A DNA stretch of 64,000 nt from Myxococcus virescens (GTDB lineage Bacteria > Myxococcota > Myxococcia > Myxococcales > Myxococcaceae), in contig NZ_FNAJ01000003.1 in assembly GCF_900101905.1 (NCBI RefSeq), forward strand, positions 372,001 to 436,000, in the 5' to 3' direction. Below are positions 17,378 through 25,264 of the stretch, piece after piece; the first letter of the stretch is position 1, and the number at the start of each line of letters is the position of its first letter. Under the pieces are notes generated by a model. That model was not told the origin of the DNA and did not search any database. It worked only from the letters and a program-made list of their open reading frames with translations. The translations under genes were made by a program, and so were the position numbers.

Positions 17378-19195
17378 ATGAACCTGACCGCCGACCCCGC
17401 CCTCACCAGCGCCGCCACCGGCGGCACGGTTTCCCCGCGCAACGACGCCACGCAGCTCGTGGCGCACGGGCAGGCCTACCTGTGTGGCCGCCCGCTGGGG
17501 GAGATCCTGCGCGCCATCGTCCCCTCGCTCACCGAGGAGAAGCTCCAGGAGGCGCTCGCCATCCAGGACGAGAAGGGGCAGCGCATTGGCGAGGCCCTCG
17601 TGGGGATGAAGGCGGTCTCCGAGGAGGACGTGGCCAAGGCCCTGGGGCACCAGTTGGACCTGCCCTACCTGGCGCGCATCTTCGCCGAAGAGGTGGACGC
17701 GGAGCTCGTCAAGCGCATCCCCATCAACTTCGCCAAGCAGTCGCGCATCCTCCCGCTGTCCCTGGAGGGTGACACGGTGGCGGTGGCGGTGGCGGACCCG
17801 CTGGACACCGCCGCGCTGGACCACGTGCGCGTGCTGCTGGGCCAGAGCGTCAGCCAGCGCATCGCGCTGGGCTCCACCATCACCGACGCCATCAACAGCG
17901 TCTACGACCGCTCCGTCAACGAGACGGAACAGCTCGTGGACGAGATGGAAACGCAGGACCTGGACGCCATCGCCCACGAGCTGGACGAGCCCAAGGACCT
18001 GCTCGACGAGGACGACGAGGCGCCCGTCATCCGGCTGGTGAACTCCGTGCTGTTCCGCGCCGCCAAGGAGCGCGCCAGCGATATCCACATCGAGCCGATG
18101 GAGCGCGAGCTGCTGGTGCGCTTCCGCGTGGACGGTGTGCTGCAGGAGGTCATCAAGCCGCCCAAGCGCTACCAGAACGCCATTGTCAGCCGCGTGAAGG
18201 TCATGGGGCAGCTCAACATCGCGGAGAAGCGCCTGCCGCAGGACGGCCGCATCCGCATCAAGCTGGCCGGCCGCGACATCGACATCCGTCTGTCCACCAT
18301 CCCCACGTCCTTCGGCGAGCGCATCGTCATGCGTCTGCTGGACAAGACGGCGACGCTGCTGGACCTGGCGGAAATCGGCATGAGCCAGAAGACGCTCGAG
18401 TCGATGGAAGCCGTCATCAAGCGCTCGCACGGCATCATCCTGGTGACGGGCCCCACGGGCTCCGGCAAGACGACGACGCTCTACGGCGCCCTGTCGAAAA
18501 TCAATACGCCCGACCTCAACATCCTCACCGTCGAGGACCCGGTCGAATACCAGCTCAAGGGCATTGGCCAGATGGCCATCAGCCCGAAGATTGGGCTGAC
18601 CTTCGCCCAGGGGCTGCGCTCCTTCCTCCGCCAGGACCCGGACGTCATCATGGTCGGCGAGATTCGCGACAAGGAGACGGCGGAGATCGCCATCCAGGCC
18701 TCGCTGACGGGCCACCTGGTGCTGTCCACCGTCCACACCAACGACGCCGCCGGCGCCGTGACGCGTCTGGTGGACATGGGCGTGGAGCCCTTCCTCGTGG
18801 CGTCCTCGCTCACCGGCATCCTGGCCCAGCGACTGGTGCGCCGCGTGTGCCCGGACTGCCGCGTGCCCTACGAGCCCACCGACGCGGAGCTCAAGGAGCT
18901 GGGCCACACGGTGGCCTCCTTCAAGCAGCGCTACGGCGTGGACCGCATCTACAAGGCCGCCGGTTGCCCCTCCTGCAACCGCAACGGCTACCGCGGGCGA
19001 ACCGGCATCTACGAGTTCCTCCCCGTCGATGACGACGTGCGCCAGCTCGTGCTGAAGAACGTGGATGCCTCCACCATCAAGCGGTCCGCCACGTCCAAGG
19101 GCATGACGACGCTGCTGGATGACGGCGCGCGGAAGATTGCCCTGGGCGAGACGACCATCGCCGAGGTGCTCAGCATCACCCAGGAGGACATGTAG
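17378..19195 (+). CDS. gspE: Type II secretion ATPase GspE
   Basis: 605 residues, starting 5 bases after gspD. The N-terminal GspE/MshEN domain ('LGEILRAIVPSLTEEKL') is followed by a secretion ATPase core with Walker A 'GPTGSGKTTTLY' (about residue 358), an Asp box, Walker B 'IMVGEIRD' and a His box. The tetracysteine zinc module is 'CPDC' plus 'CPSC' (about 490-530). This hexameric ATPase powers pseudopilus assembly. Its place between gspD and gspF supports GspE over PilB. Confidence 0.93.
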   Translation: MNLTADPALTSAATGGTVSPRNDATQLVAHGQAYLCGRPLGEILRAIVPSLTEEKLQEALAIQDEKGQRIGEALVGMKAVSEEDVAKALGHQLDLPYLARIFAEEVDAELVKRIPINFAKQSRILPLSLEGDTVAVAVADPLDTAALDHVRVLLGQSVSQRIALGSTITDAINSVYDRSVNETEQLVDEMETQDLDAIAHELDEPKDLLDEDDEAPVIRLVNSVLFRAAKERASDIHIEPMERELLVRFRVDGVLQEVIKPPKRYQNAIVSRVKVMGQLNIAEKRLPQDGRIRIKLAGRDIDIRLSTIPTSFGERIVMRLLDKTATLLDLAEIGMSQKTLESMEAVIKRSHGIILVTGPTGSGKTTTLYGALSKINTPDLNILTVEDPVEYQLKGIGQMAISPKIGLTFAQGLRSFLRQDPDVIMVGEIRDKETAEIAIQASLTGHLVLSTVHTNDAAGAVTRLVDMGVEPFLVASSLTGILAQRLVRRVCPDCRVPYEPTDAELKELGHTVASFKQRYGVDRIYKAAGCPSCNRNGYRGRTGIYEFLPVDDDVRQLVLKNVDASTIKRSATSKGMTTLLDDGARKIALGETTIAEVLSITQEDM

Positions 19196-19235
19196 CCGAC
19201 AGCTCCTCCCTGGGAGGGGCCGGGGTTCCTGAACC

Positions 19236-20492
19236 ATGCCGGTCTTCGAGTACAGAGGTCTCAATTCCGCGGGCAAGCAGATCAAGGGCCTGCTCGAGGC
19301 GGACTCCCCCAAGACGCTGCGGTCCAAGCTGCGCGCCGACGGCATCTTCCTCACGGATGTGCTGGCCCAGGCCGAAGGCAGCCGCGCCGCCGTGGCCAAG
19401 GGCACCAACGCGGCGCTGGTGGCGCGCGACATCGACCTGCGCAAGCTGGGCCGGGGCCGCGTCAACACCGACGACGTGGCCATCTTCACCCGGCAGCTCT
19501 CCACGCTGCTGGGTGCGGGCGTCACGCTGGTGGAGTCGCTCAGCGCGCTGGTGGACCAGGTGGAGAAGGAGCGCTTCAAGCGCGCCCTCTCCGACATCAA
19601 GCAGCGCGTCAATGAAGGCTCGTCCCTGGCGGAAGCCATGGGGCAGCACCCGAAAATCTTCCCCAGCATCTACGTGAACATGGTGCGCGCGGGTGAGGCC
19701 TCCGGCGCGCTGGACGCGGTGCTCACGCGCCTGGCGGACTTCACGGAGAACCAGGCCCGGCTGCAGCAGAAGATTCTCAGCACCATGCTCTACCCCGCCA
19801 TCATGATGGTGGTGGGCGGCGGCATCCTCGTGGCCCTCATGGTCTTCGTGGTGCCGAAGGTGACGAAAATCTTCGAGACGATGAAGGCCACGCTGCCCCT
19901 GAGCACGCGCTTCCTCATCGCCTCCAGCAACTTCTTCCAGAGCTGGTGGTTCGTCCTGCTGCCAGCCATGGCCCTGGGCGTGGTCCTCTTCATGCGCTGG
20001 ACGAAGAGCCCCTCGGGAAAGCCCAAGTGGGACCGCTTCACGCTCAAGGCCCCCGTGGTGGGCAACCTGGTGCGCCTGCTGTCCATCTCCCGCTTCGCCC
20101 GCACGCTGTCCACGCTGCTCAAGAGCGGCGTCCCGCTGCTGGCGGCCATGGACATCGTCAAGGCCATCATGACCAACACCGTCCTGGCGGAGGTCGTCGA
20201 GAAGGCCCGCGACTCCATCCGCGAGGGCGAGAGCATCGCCAACCCGCTGAAGCGCTCCGGGGAATTCCCTCCGCTGGTGTACCACATGGTCGCCATCGGT
20301 GAGCGCTCCGGCCAGCTGGAGGAGATGCTCACCAGCGTGGCGGACAACTACGAGACGCAGGTGAACGTGCGCATCAGCGCCCTCACCTCGCTGCTGGAGC
20401 CCCTCCTCATCGTGGTGATGGGCGCGGTGATTGCATTCGTCGCGCTCTCCATCCTGATGCCGATTCTGCAGGTGAACTCGGCCATCCGGTGA
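19236..20492 (+). CDS. gspF: Type II secretion inner-membrane platform protein GspF
   Basis: 418 residues with two T2SSF repeats, each ending in hydrophobic segments (about 185-210, 230-255 and 385-410). Signature stretches are 'FTRQLSTLLGAGVTLVESL' and its second-half counterpart 'FARTLSTLLKSGVPLLAAM'. GspF is the polytopic core of the assembly platform, contacting GspE and GspL. It lies 40 bases after gspE. A tiny membrane-protein gene, not seen in standard gsp operons, follows it. Confidence 0.93.
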   Translation: MPVFEYRGLNSAGKQIKGLLEADSPKTLRSKLRADGIFLTDVLAQAEGSRAAVAKGTNAALVARDIDLRKLGRGRVNTDDVAIFTRQLSTLLGAGVTLVESLSALVDQVEKERFKRALSDIKQRVNEGSSLAEAMGQHPKIFPSIYVNMVRAGEASGALDAVLTRLADFTENQARLQQKILSTMLYPAIMMVVGGGILVALMVFVVPKVTKIFETMKATLPLSTRFLIASSNFFQSWWFVLLPAMALGVVLFMRWTKSPSGKPKWDRFTLKAPVVGNLVRLLSISRFARTLSTLLKSGVPLLAAMDIVKAIMTNTVLAEVVEKARDSIREGESIANPLKRSGEFPPLVYHMVAIGERSGQLEEMLTSVADNYETQVNVRISALTSLLEPLLIVVMGAVIAFVALSILMPILQVNSAIR

Positions 20493-20503
20493 GGTGTGGC
20501 GGA

Positions 20504-20659
20504 ATGATGAACGACATGGCGGACCGTTGGATTCAACGCGTCACCCTGGCGGCAATGGTCGCCATGGCGGCGGCGCTGCTGACCGTGGGGGCCCGGTTGT
20601 ACGGTCCCCAGCAACCGCGCCCGCCCGCCGGTGCGGCGGACAGCGTCCGGACGCCCTGA
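20504..20659 (+). CDS. 51-residue single-span membrane protein inside the gsp operon
   Basis: The ATG at 20504 (or 20507) opens a 51-codon frame to the TGA at 20657. Its product has a short polar N-terminus ('MMNDMADRWIQRVT'), one hydrophobic span (residues 14-30, 'LAAMVAMAAALLTVGA'), then a Pro-rich tail. A GGTGAGG sequence about 9 nt upstream overlaps the gspF stop, so coupled translation is likely. I do not recognise a family. It fills the gap between gspF and gspG, so a small T2SS accessory subunit is plausible but unproven. Confidence 0.55.
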   Translation: MMNDMADRWIQRVTLAAMVAMAAALLTVGARLYGPQQPRPPAGAADSVRTP

Positions 20660-20720
20660 CAAGAAGACACGACGACACGAGGGTGGCCTGCCAGAAAGTC
20701 ACCCGGGATGGAGAGCACAC

Positions 20721-21146
20721 ATGCGCCAGAGCCAGAAGCAGCAGAGGAAGCAGCGCCGCAACCGCGGCATGACGCTCATCGAAATCATGGTGGTCATCAC
20801 CATCCTCGGTCTCATCGCCGCGGCGGTGGGCGTGGCCGTCATCCCGCAGTTGGAGGCCGCGCGCAGGGATCGCGCCGCGCTGGACATCAAGAACATCCAG
20901 GGCGCGATGAAGCTCTACTACACGAAGAAGGGGAAGTACCCGGACACGGCCTCCGGCCTGCAAGCGCTGGTGGAGGCGCAGGCGCTCGAGCAGATGCCCA
21001 AGGACCCCTGGAACAACGACTACGTCTACATCAACGAGGGCGGAAAGCCGGTCATCATCTCCTATGGCGCGGACGGCGCCTCGGGCGGTGAGGGCAACGA
21101 CGCGGACATCTCCTCCGCGGACGCGGCGGCTTCCGCCAAGAAGTGA
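20721..21146 (+). CDS. gspG: Major pseudopilin GspG
   Basis: 141 residues from the ATG at 20721 (GGAG about 8 nt upstream). A basic leader ends in the prepilin cleavage motif 'NRGMTLIEIMVVITILGL', with Glu at +5. The C-terminal domain has the GspG signature 'MPKDPWNNDYVYINEGG' and the calcium-loop-like 'ISYGADGASGGEGNDADI'. It forms the body of the pseudopilus after cleavage by a prepilin peptidase, whose gene is not in this window. Confidence 0.93.
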   Translation: MRQSQKQQRKQRRNRGMTLIEIMVVITILGLIAAAVGVAVIPQLEAARRDRAALDIKNIQGAMKLYYTKKGKYPDTASGLQALVEAQALEQMPKDPWNNDYVYINEGGKPVIISYGADGASGGEGNDADISSADAAASAKK

Positions 21147-21186
21147 CGAACAAGTCGCGCGCGACACACGTTGACAGGGCTTGGGC

Positions 21187-21636
21187 ATGAACGAGCACGA
21201 CGCCATTCCATCCCCGACGCCCTCGCACGAGGGGCCGGACCGCCGCCAGAGGCTGGGGCGGTTCCTCCTCGCGTTCGTCTTCGTGGCCGCCACGGGGCTC
21301 GCCTTCACGCTGGTCTACGTGACGGAGGACCGGACGCTGGACGCCAACCAGCGCCGGGCGCGCACGGACATCCGCCAGTTGGAGGGCATGTTCAAGTCCC
21401 ACCACCGGCTGATGGGCCGCTTCCCCTCCCAGGCAGAGGGCTTCACGCCGCTCATCCAGGCCCGGCTCCTGGACCGCGTGCCGGAGGACCCCTGGGGCCA
21501 CCCGTACGTGTACTGGATGGACGGCTCCACGGGCGCCGTCGTCTCCTATGGCGCGGACGGCAAGCCGGGCGGCACGGGGCCTGACGCGGACCTGAGCAGC
21601 GGCGGTGTGCTGGCCGCCGGTTGGGCGGATCCATGA
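21187..21636 (+). CDS. GspG-like protein lacking the prepilin signal
   Basis: 149 residues from the ATG at 21187. The C-terminal two-thirds match GspG: 'GRFPSQAEGFTPLIQ', 'VPEDPWGHPYVYW' and 'VSYGADGKPGGTGPDADL'. The N-terminus differs: a 28-residue polar stretch precedes the membrane span ('LLAFVFVAATGLAFTLVYV'), and there is no G-F/M-T-L-x-E cleavage motif or Glu at +5. It should therefore stay an uncleaved, membrane-anchored GspG-like protein unable to polymerise normally. It sits between gspG and gspH, and its stop overlaps the gspH start. Confidence 0.85.
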   Translation: MNEHDAIPSPTPSHEGPDRRQRLGRFLLAFVFVAATGLAFTLVYVTEDRTLDANQRRARTDIRQLEGMFKSHHRLMGRFPSQAEGFTPLIQARLLDRVPEDPWGHPYVYWMDGSTGAVVSYGADGKPGGTGPDADLSSGGVLAAGWADP

Positions 21637-22355
21637 CGAAGCGGAGCCACCGCGCCCAGCGCGGCCTGACGCTCATCGAAATCTCCATCGCCATCATCAT
21701 CGTCGCGATGCTGTTCTCCGCGGCGGTGATGGGCATCGGCTCCATCACCGGCGCCAAGGCCAAGGGCAGCGCGGGCGAGCTGGCGGGCCTCATCCGCTCG
21801 CTCTACGACTCGGCGGCGCTGCGAGGGCAGACGTGCCGGCTGGTCTTCGAGATTCCCGACCCCAAGAGCGAGCAGGCCACGCGCTATCACGCCGAATGCG
21901 CGGAGGGCGCCGTCACCACCGCGAGAGACCGCGACGAGACGCTGCGCGCGGAGAACAGCGAGCGCGAGCGCGCCGCGCGCAACCGGGGCAGCGGCAGCGG
22001 CCGTGACGAGCGGCGCAACTACCTGTCCGGCGGCAGCGGGACGAACGCCCCCAGCGCGCAGGAGCTGCTGGAGGGAGAGAAGCTGCGCGTGGAGAACGCG
22101 GCCCGCTTCTCCTCCTACACGTCCGAGGAGGTCCCCGCGCGTGAGCTGCCGGCGGACGTCAAGGTCTCCGTGTGGACGCGCAACCAGCGTCAGCCGGTGG
22201 AGAACGGCGTGGCGTACCTCTACTTCTTCCCGCAGGGCTACACGGAGAAGGCCTACGTCTACGTGCAGCAGGGAGACAACGTCTGGACGCTGGACGTGTC
22301 GCCGCTCACCGGCAAGGTGCAGATTGTCGCCGAGGCGCTGGAGGTGCCGCGATGA
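21633..22355 (+). CDS. gspH: Minor pseudopilin GspH
   Basis: 240 residues from an ATG that overlaps the previous stop (ATGA). The prepilin motif 'RGLTLIEISIAIIIVAML' lies near residue 10, and GspH-type residues follow ('GSAGELAGLIRSLYDSAALRGQTCRLVF'). An Arg/Glu/Gly/Ser-rich segment interrupts the globular domain at about residues 95-135. GspH joins the pseudopilus below the I-J-K tip. It is coupled to both neighbours by overlapping start and stop codons. Confidence 0.88.
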   Translation: MTKRSHRAQRGLTLIEISIAIIIVAMLFSAAVMGIGSITGAKAKGSAGELAGLIRSLYDSAALRGQTCRLVFEIPDPKSEQATRYHAECAEGAVTTARDRDETLRAENSERERAARNRGSGSGRDERRNYLSGGSGTNAPSAQELLEGEKLRVENAARFSSYTSEEVPARELPADVKVSVWTRNQRQPVENGVAYLYFFPQGYTEKAYVYVQQGDNVWTLDVSPLTGKVQIVAEALEVPR

Positions 22356-23221
22356 AGCGCGCCCAGGGTTTCACGCTGCTGGAAGTGGTGGTGGCGCTCG
22401 CCATCCTCGGGCTGGCGCTGATGGCCATCTTCGACCTCAACGCGGGCGCGGTGTCCAACCACGTCTACACCAAGCGCCTCACCGTGGCGTCGCTGCTGGC
22501 CCGGTCGAAGATGACGGACCTGGAGCAGGACCTCTACGACGACGGCTTCAGCCTGGACGACCAGGAGGAGTCCGGGGACTTCTCCGATGAAGGCTGGAAC
22601 CAGTTCAAGTGGCGCGCGCGCATCATCGCGCCCAAGACGGACGGCGTGACGCCGGACCAGCTCATTGGCGCCATCTTCAACCTGCCCATTGGCGACAATG
22701 CCAGCGGTGATGACCCGCTGTCCGGGCTGGCGGGCCTCTTCGGAGGCGGCGCGGGCGGCAAGGACGGCGCGTCCTCCGGCGGCCCCCAGGCCGCGGGCCT
22801 GGGCGGCATGGGCGGCGCGGCCATGGGCATGGCCCAGCCCATGTTCACGCAGATGGTGGAGCAGATCACCCAGACGGTCCGCGAGGTGCACCTCACCGTC
22901 TACTGGCAGGAAGGCACGCAGGTGGAGAGCATCGACCTGGTGACCCACGTCGTGTCGCTCGGGCCGGGCTCGGACCGCAACGGCGGCGCCGCCGCGGCCC
23001 AGGGCGGAGGCTCCGACAACCAGTGGGTGACGCAGGACGGGCGGCCCGTGGCCAACCCCATCCCCGGCCCCAACGGCGTCATGTTGGATCCGACGACGCG
23101 CCAGCCCCTGCGCCGCATGTCCGACGCGCAGCAGGACCTGGGCGGCCGCCGGGGGAACATGGGCGGCGGCAGCCTGATGGGCAACCCGAGGCTTCCGGGC
23201 GGCTTCCGAGGGGCTCAATGA
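22352..23221 (+). CDS. gspI: Minor pseudopilin GspI, unusually long
   Basis: 289 residues, about twice the usual GspI length. The start overlaps the gspH stop. The prepilin motif 'AQGFTLLEVVVALAILGLAL' is at residue 4, followed by the GspI core ('VASLLARSKMTDLEQDL'). The core is split by a Gly/Ala/Met-rich insert (about 125-165) and resumes at 'REVHLTVYWQEG'. A Gly/Asn/Pro-rich tail (about 205-289) ends the protein. In the family GspI nucleates the I-J-K tip complex. The additions are probably disordered. Confidence 0.87.
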   Translation: MKRAQGFTLLEVVVALAILGLALMAIFDLNAGAVSNHVYTKRLTVASLLARSKMTDLEQDLYDDGFSLDDQEESGDFSDEGWNQFKWRARIIAPKTDGVTPDQLIGAIFNLPIGDNASGDDPLSGLAGLFGGGAGGKDGASSGGPQAAGLGGMGGAAMGMAQPMFTQMVEQITQTVREVHLTVYWQEGTQVESIDLVTHVVSLGPGSDRNGGAAAAQGGGSDNQWVTQDGRPVANPIPGPNGVMLDPTTRQPLRRMSDAQQDLGGRRGNMGGGSLMGNPRLPGGFRGAQ

Positions 23222-23892
23222 TGCGGCGTCACACGCGAGGCTTCACGCTGATGGAGGTCATGGTGGCCGTCGCCATCACCGCCCTCATGGGCACGGTGGT
23301 GGCCATGGCCTTCCAGACGGGCCTGACAGCCAAGGAGACGGTGGAGGTGGACGCGGACCGCTACCGGCAGGTCCGCGTGGCCATGAACCGCATGGCGCGT
23401 GAGATTGGCTCCGCCTACGTCAGCGACCGCTACGACTCCACCCGCTTCCGGGACCAGAACGACCGGCCCAGCAACTTCGTGGGGGAGCGCGGCAAGCTGC
23501 TGTTCACCACCTTCTCGCACCAGCGCCTCTACACGGACGTGAAGGAGTCCGACCAGGCCATCGTCGAGTACTTCGTGGAGGCGTCGGAGGACCGGGAGGC
23601 CCGCGGCCGGCAGGACCTCAAGCGGCGCGTCAACGCGAACATCGACGAGCGCATGGAGCAGGGCGGCCACGTGGACGTGCTCTTCGAAGGCGTGAAGGAG
23701 CTGGAGTTCGCCTACTGGGATTCGGAGAAGAAGGAGTGGGACGACGAGTGGGACACGCGGCGGACCGAGCGCAAGTCCATCCTGCCCACCCGGGTGCGCG
23801 TGACGCTGACGGCGGTGGACGAAACGGGCAAGGAGGCCCGTTACGTCACCCAGGCCCGAATCATGCTCAACACGGAGCTGCCGAGGTACTGA
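23218..23892 (+). CDS. gspJ: Minor pseudopilin GspJ
   Basis: 224 residues, with the start overlapping the gspI stop. 'RGFTLMEVMVAVAITALMG' is the prepilin motif. The downstream domain includes 'VRVAMNRMAREIGSAYVSD', and the last third has the GspJ-type 'LEFAYWDSEKKEW' and 'LPTRVRVTLTAVD'. It is part of the pseudopilus tip complex with GspI and GspK. GspK begins 3 bases later. Confidence 0.9.
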   Translation: MMRRHTRGFTLMEVMVAVAITALMGTVVAMAFQTGLTAKETVEVDADRYRQVRVAMNRMAREIGSAYVSDRYDSTRFRDQNDRPSNFVGERGKLLFTTFSHQRLYTDVKESDQAIVEYFVEASEDREARGRQDLKRRVNANIDERMEQGGHVDVLFEGVKELEFAYWDSEKKEWDDEWDTRRTERKSILPTRVRVTLTAVDETGKEARYVTQARIMLNTELPRY

Positions 23893-23895
23893 GCC

Positions 23896-25263
23896 ATGCC
23901 CCTGCCCTTCTTCCAGCAGACGCCCCGGCGGCGACGCACGCCCCAGCCCCGCCCGGCGCGGCGGGAGCGGCGCTCGCGCGGCGTGGCGCTCATCATCGCC
24001 ATTGTCTCCATCGCCATCCTGACGGTGATTGCCACCGACTTCGCCTACAACAGCCGGGTGGACCTGCAGCTGGCGGCCAACCAGCGGGACGAAGTGCGCG
24101 CCTACTACATGGCGCGCTCGGGCATCGCGCTGTCCCGGCTGCTGCTGCGCTTCCAGAAGCAGGTGGACCAGACGCCCATCCCCAACCCGGCGGCCATCCT
24201 GGGGCAATTGGGCATCGGCGGCACGCCGCAAGCCGGGCAGGTGCAGCCCTCCTCGCTCAACATCCAGCTCTTCAAGATGGCGCGCGTGGACTGTCACATG
24301 CTCCGTGGGCTGGTGAAGAACGACGGCGCGGGTGGAGAGGTCTCCGCGCTGGAGCCCAAGCAGGACGACAACTTCAAGCTGGATGACGAGGACGCGGACC
24401 CGGCGGCGCGCGAGGTCGCCTCGCAGATGACCATGCGCTCCTTCGGCGGCTTCGAAGGCTGCTTCCTGGCCACCATCACCGACGAGGAAGAGAAGCTCAA
24501 CGTGCACCGCCTCATCGCGGGCGCGGGTGACGCGCGGCCCACGGCGCTGCGGCTCATGGACATGATGGCGGACCCGCGCTTCGAGTTCCTCTGGGAGCGG
24601 GACGACGCGAACAAGGTGCGCAGCACGCCCCAGGACGTCCTCCTGGCCCTCAAGGACTGGGCGGACGACGACCGGACAGGCTCGGCGTTCAACCCGGTGG
24701 ACCCGGTGAATCCGCTGCCGGGTGGGTTCTCGGATGAAGGCGCGGCCTACAGCCGTTATGAACCCGGCTATCAGCCCAAGAACGCGCGCTTCGACAGCGT
24801 GGACGAGCTGTACCGGGTCCACGGCGTCAACGACCAGTTCATGGCGGCGTTCCGGGATCGCCTCACCGTCTATCCAGACATCAACCGCCGGCCCAACATC
24901 AACACCGACGACCCGGTGATGATGGGGCTGGCCATCATGTCGGTGGCGGACCAGACGCGGCCGGATCCGCGCCTGAGGGACCCGGTGTTCCTCAACGAGC
25001 TCATCGAACGCGTGCGCGCCGCGCGCATGTTCAGCTTCTTCGGGATGTCCGTGCAGGACTTCGTCGCGGTGGTGGAAGCCGCGGGCATCCTGGTCGACCC
25101 GGCCGTGAAGTCCAACGTCGCGGGCAACCGGCTCGTGGGCGACAAGAGTCAGACATTCACCATCAAATCTGTGGGAGAAGCGGGCAGCGTGCAGAAGACG
25201 CTGACCGCCGTCATCCGGCTCGACGACACTCTGGGCCGGCTCCTGTACTGGAGAGAGGAATAG
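23896..25263 (+). CDS. gspK: Pseudopilus tip protein GspK
   Basis: 455 residues. A long basic leader ends in 'SRGVALIIAIVSIAILTVIA', the prepilin motif lacking Glu at +5, as is typical for GspK. The large alpha domain follows ('YMARSGIALSRLLLRF', 'VHRLIAGAGDARP'). The C-terminal part ends in 'FTIKSVGEAGSV'. GspK caps the pseudopilus. The leader of about 34 residues is longer than usual and very Arg-rich. Confidence 0.9.
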   Translation: MPLPFFQQTPRRRRTPQPRPARRERRSRGVALIIAIVSIAILTVIATDFAYNSRVDLQLAANQRDEVRAYYMARSGIALSRLLLRFQKQVDQTPIPNPAAILGQLGIGGTPQAGQVQPSSLNIQLFKMARVDCHMLRGLVKNDGAGGEVSALEPKQDDNFKLDDEDADPAAREVASQMTMRSFGGFEGCFLATITDEEEKLNVHRLIAGAGDARPTALRLMDMMADPRFEFLWERDDANKVRSTPQDVLLALKDWADDDRTGSAFNPVDPVNPLPGGFSDEGAAYSRYEPGYQPKNARFDSVDELYRVHGVNDQFMAAFRDRLTVYPDINRRPNINTDDPVMMGLAIMSVADQTRPDPRLRDPVFLNELIERVRAARMFSFFGMSVQDFVAVVEAAGILVDPAVKSNVAGNRLVGDKSQTFTIKSVGEAGSVQKTLTAVIRLDDTLGRLLYWREE

Positions 25264-25264
25264 C

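Noticed and set aside
17378-19195. Type IV pilus ATPase PilB instead of GspE
   Set aside because: The gene sits in a complete gspC-N order, with gspF after it and five pseudopilin genes downstream.
16994-19669. Long minus-strand frame opposite gspD/gspE/gspF
   Set aside because: Shadow of three confidently identified genes; no motif of its own.
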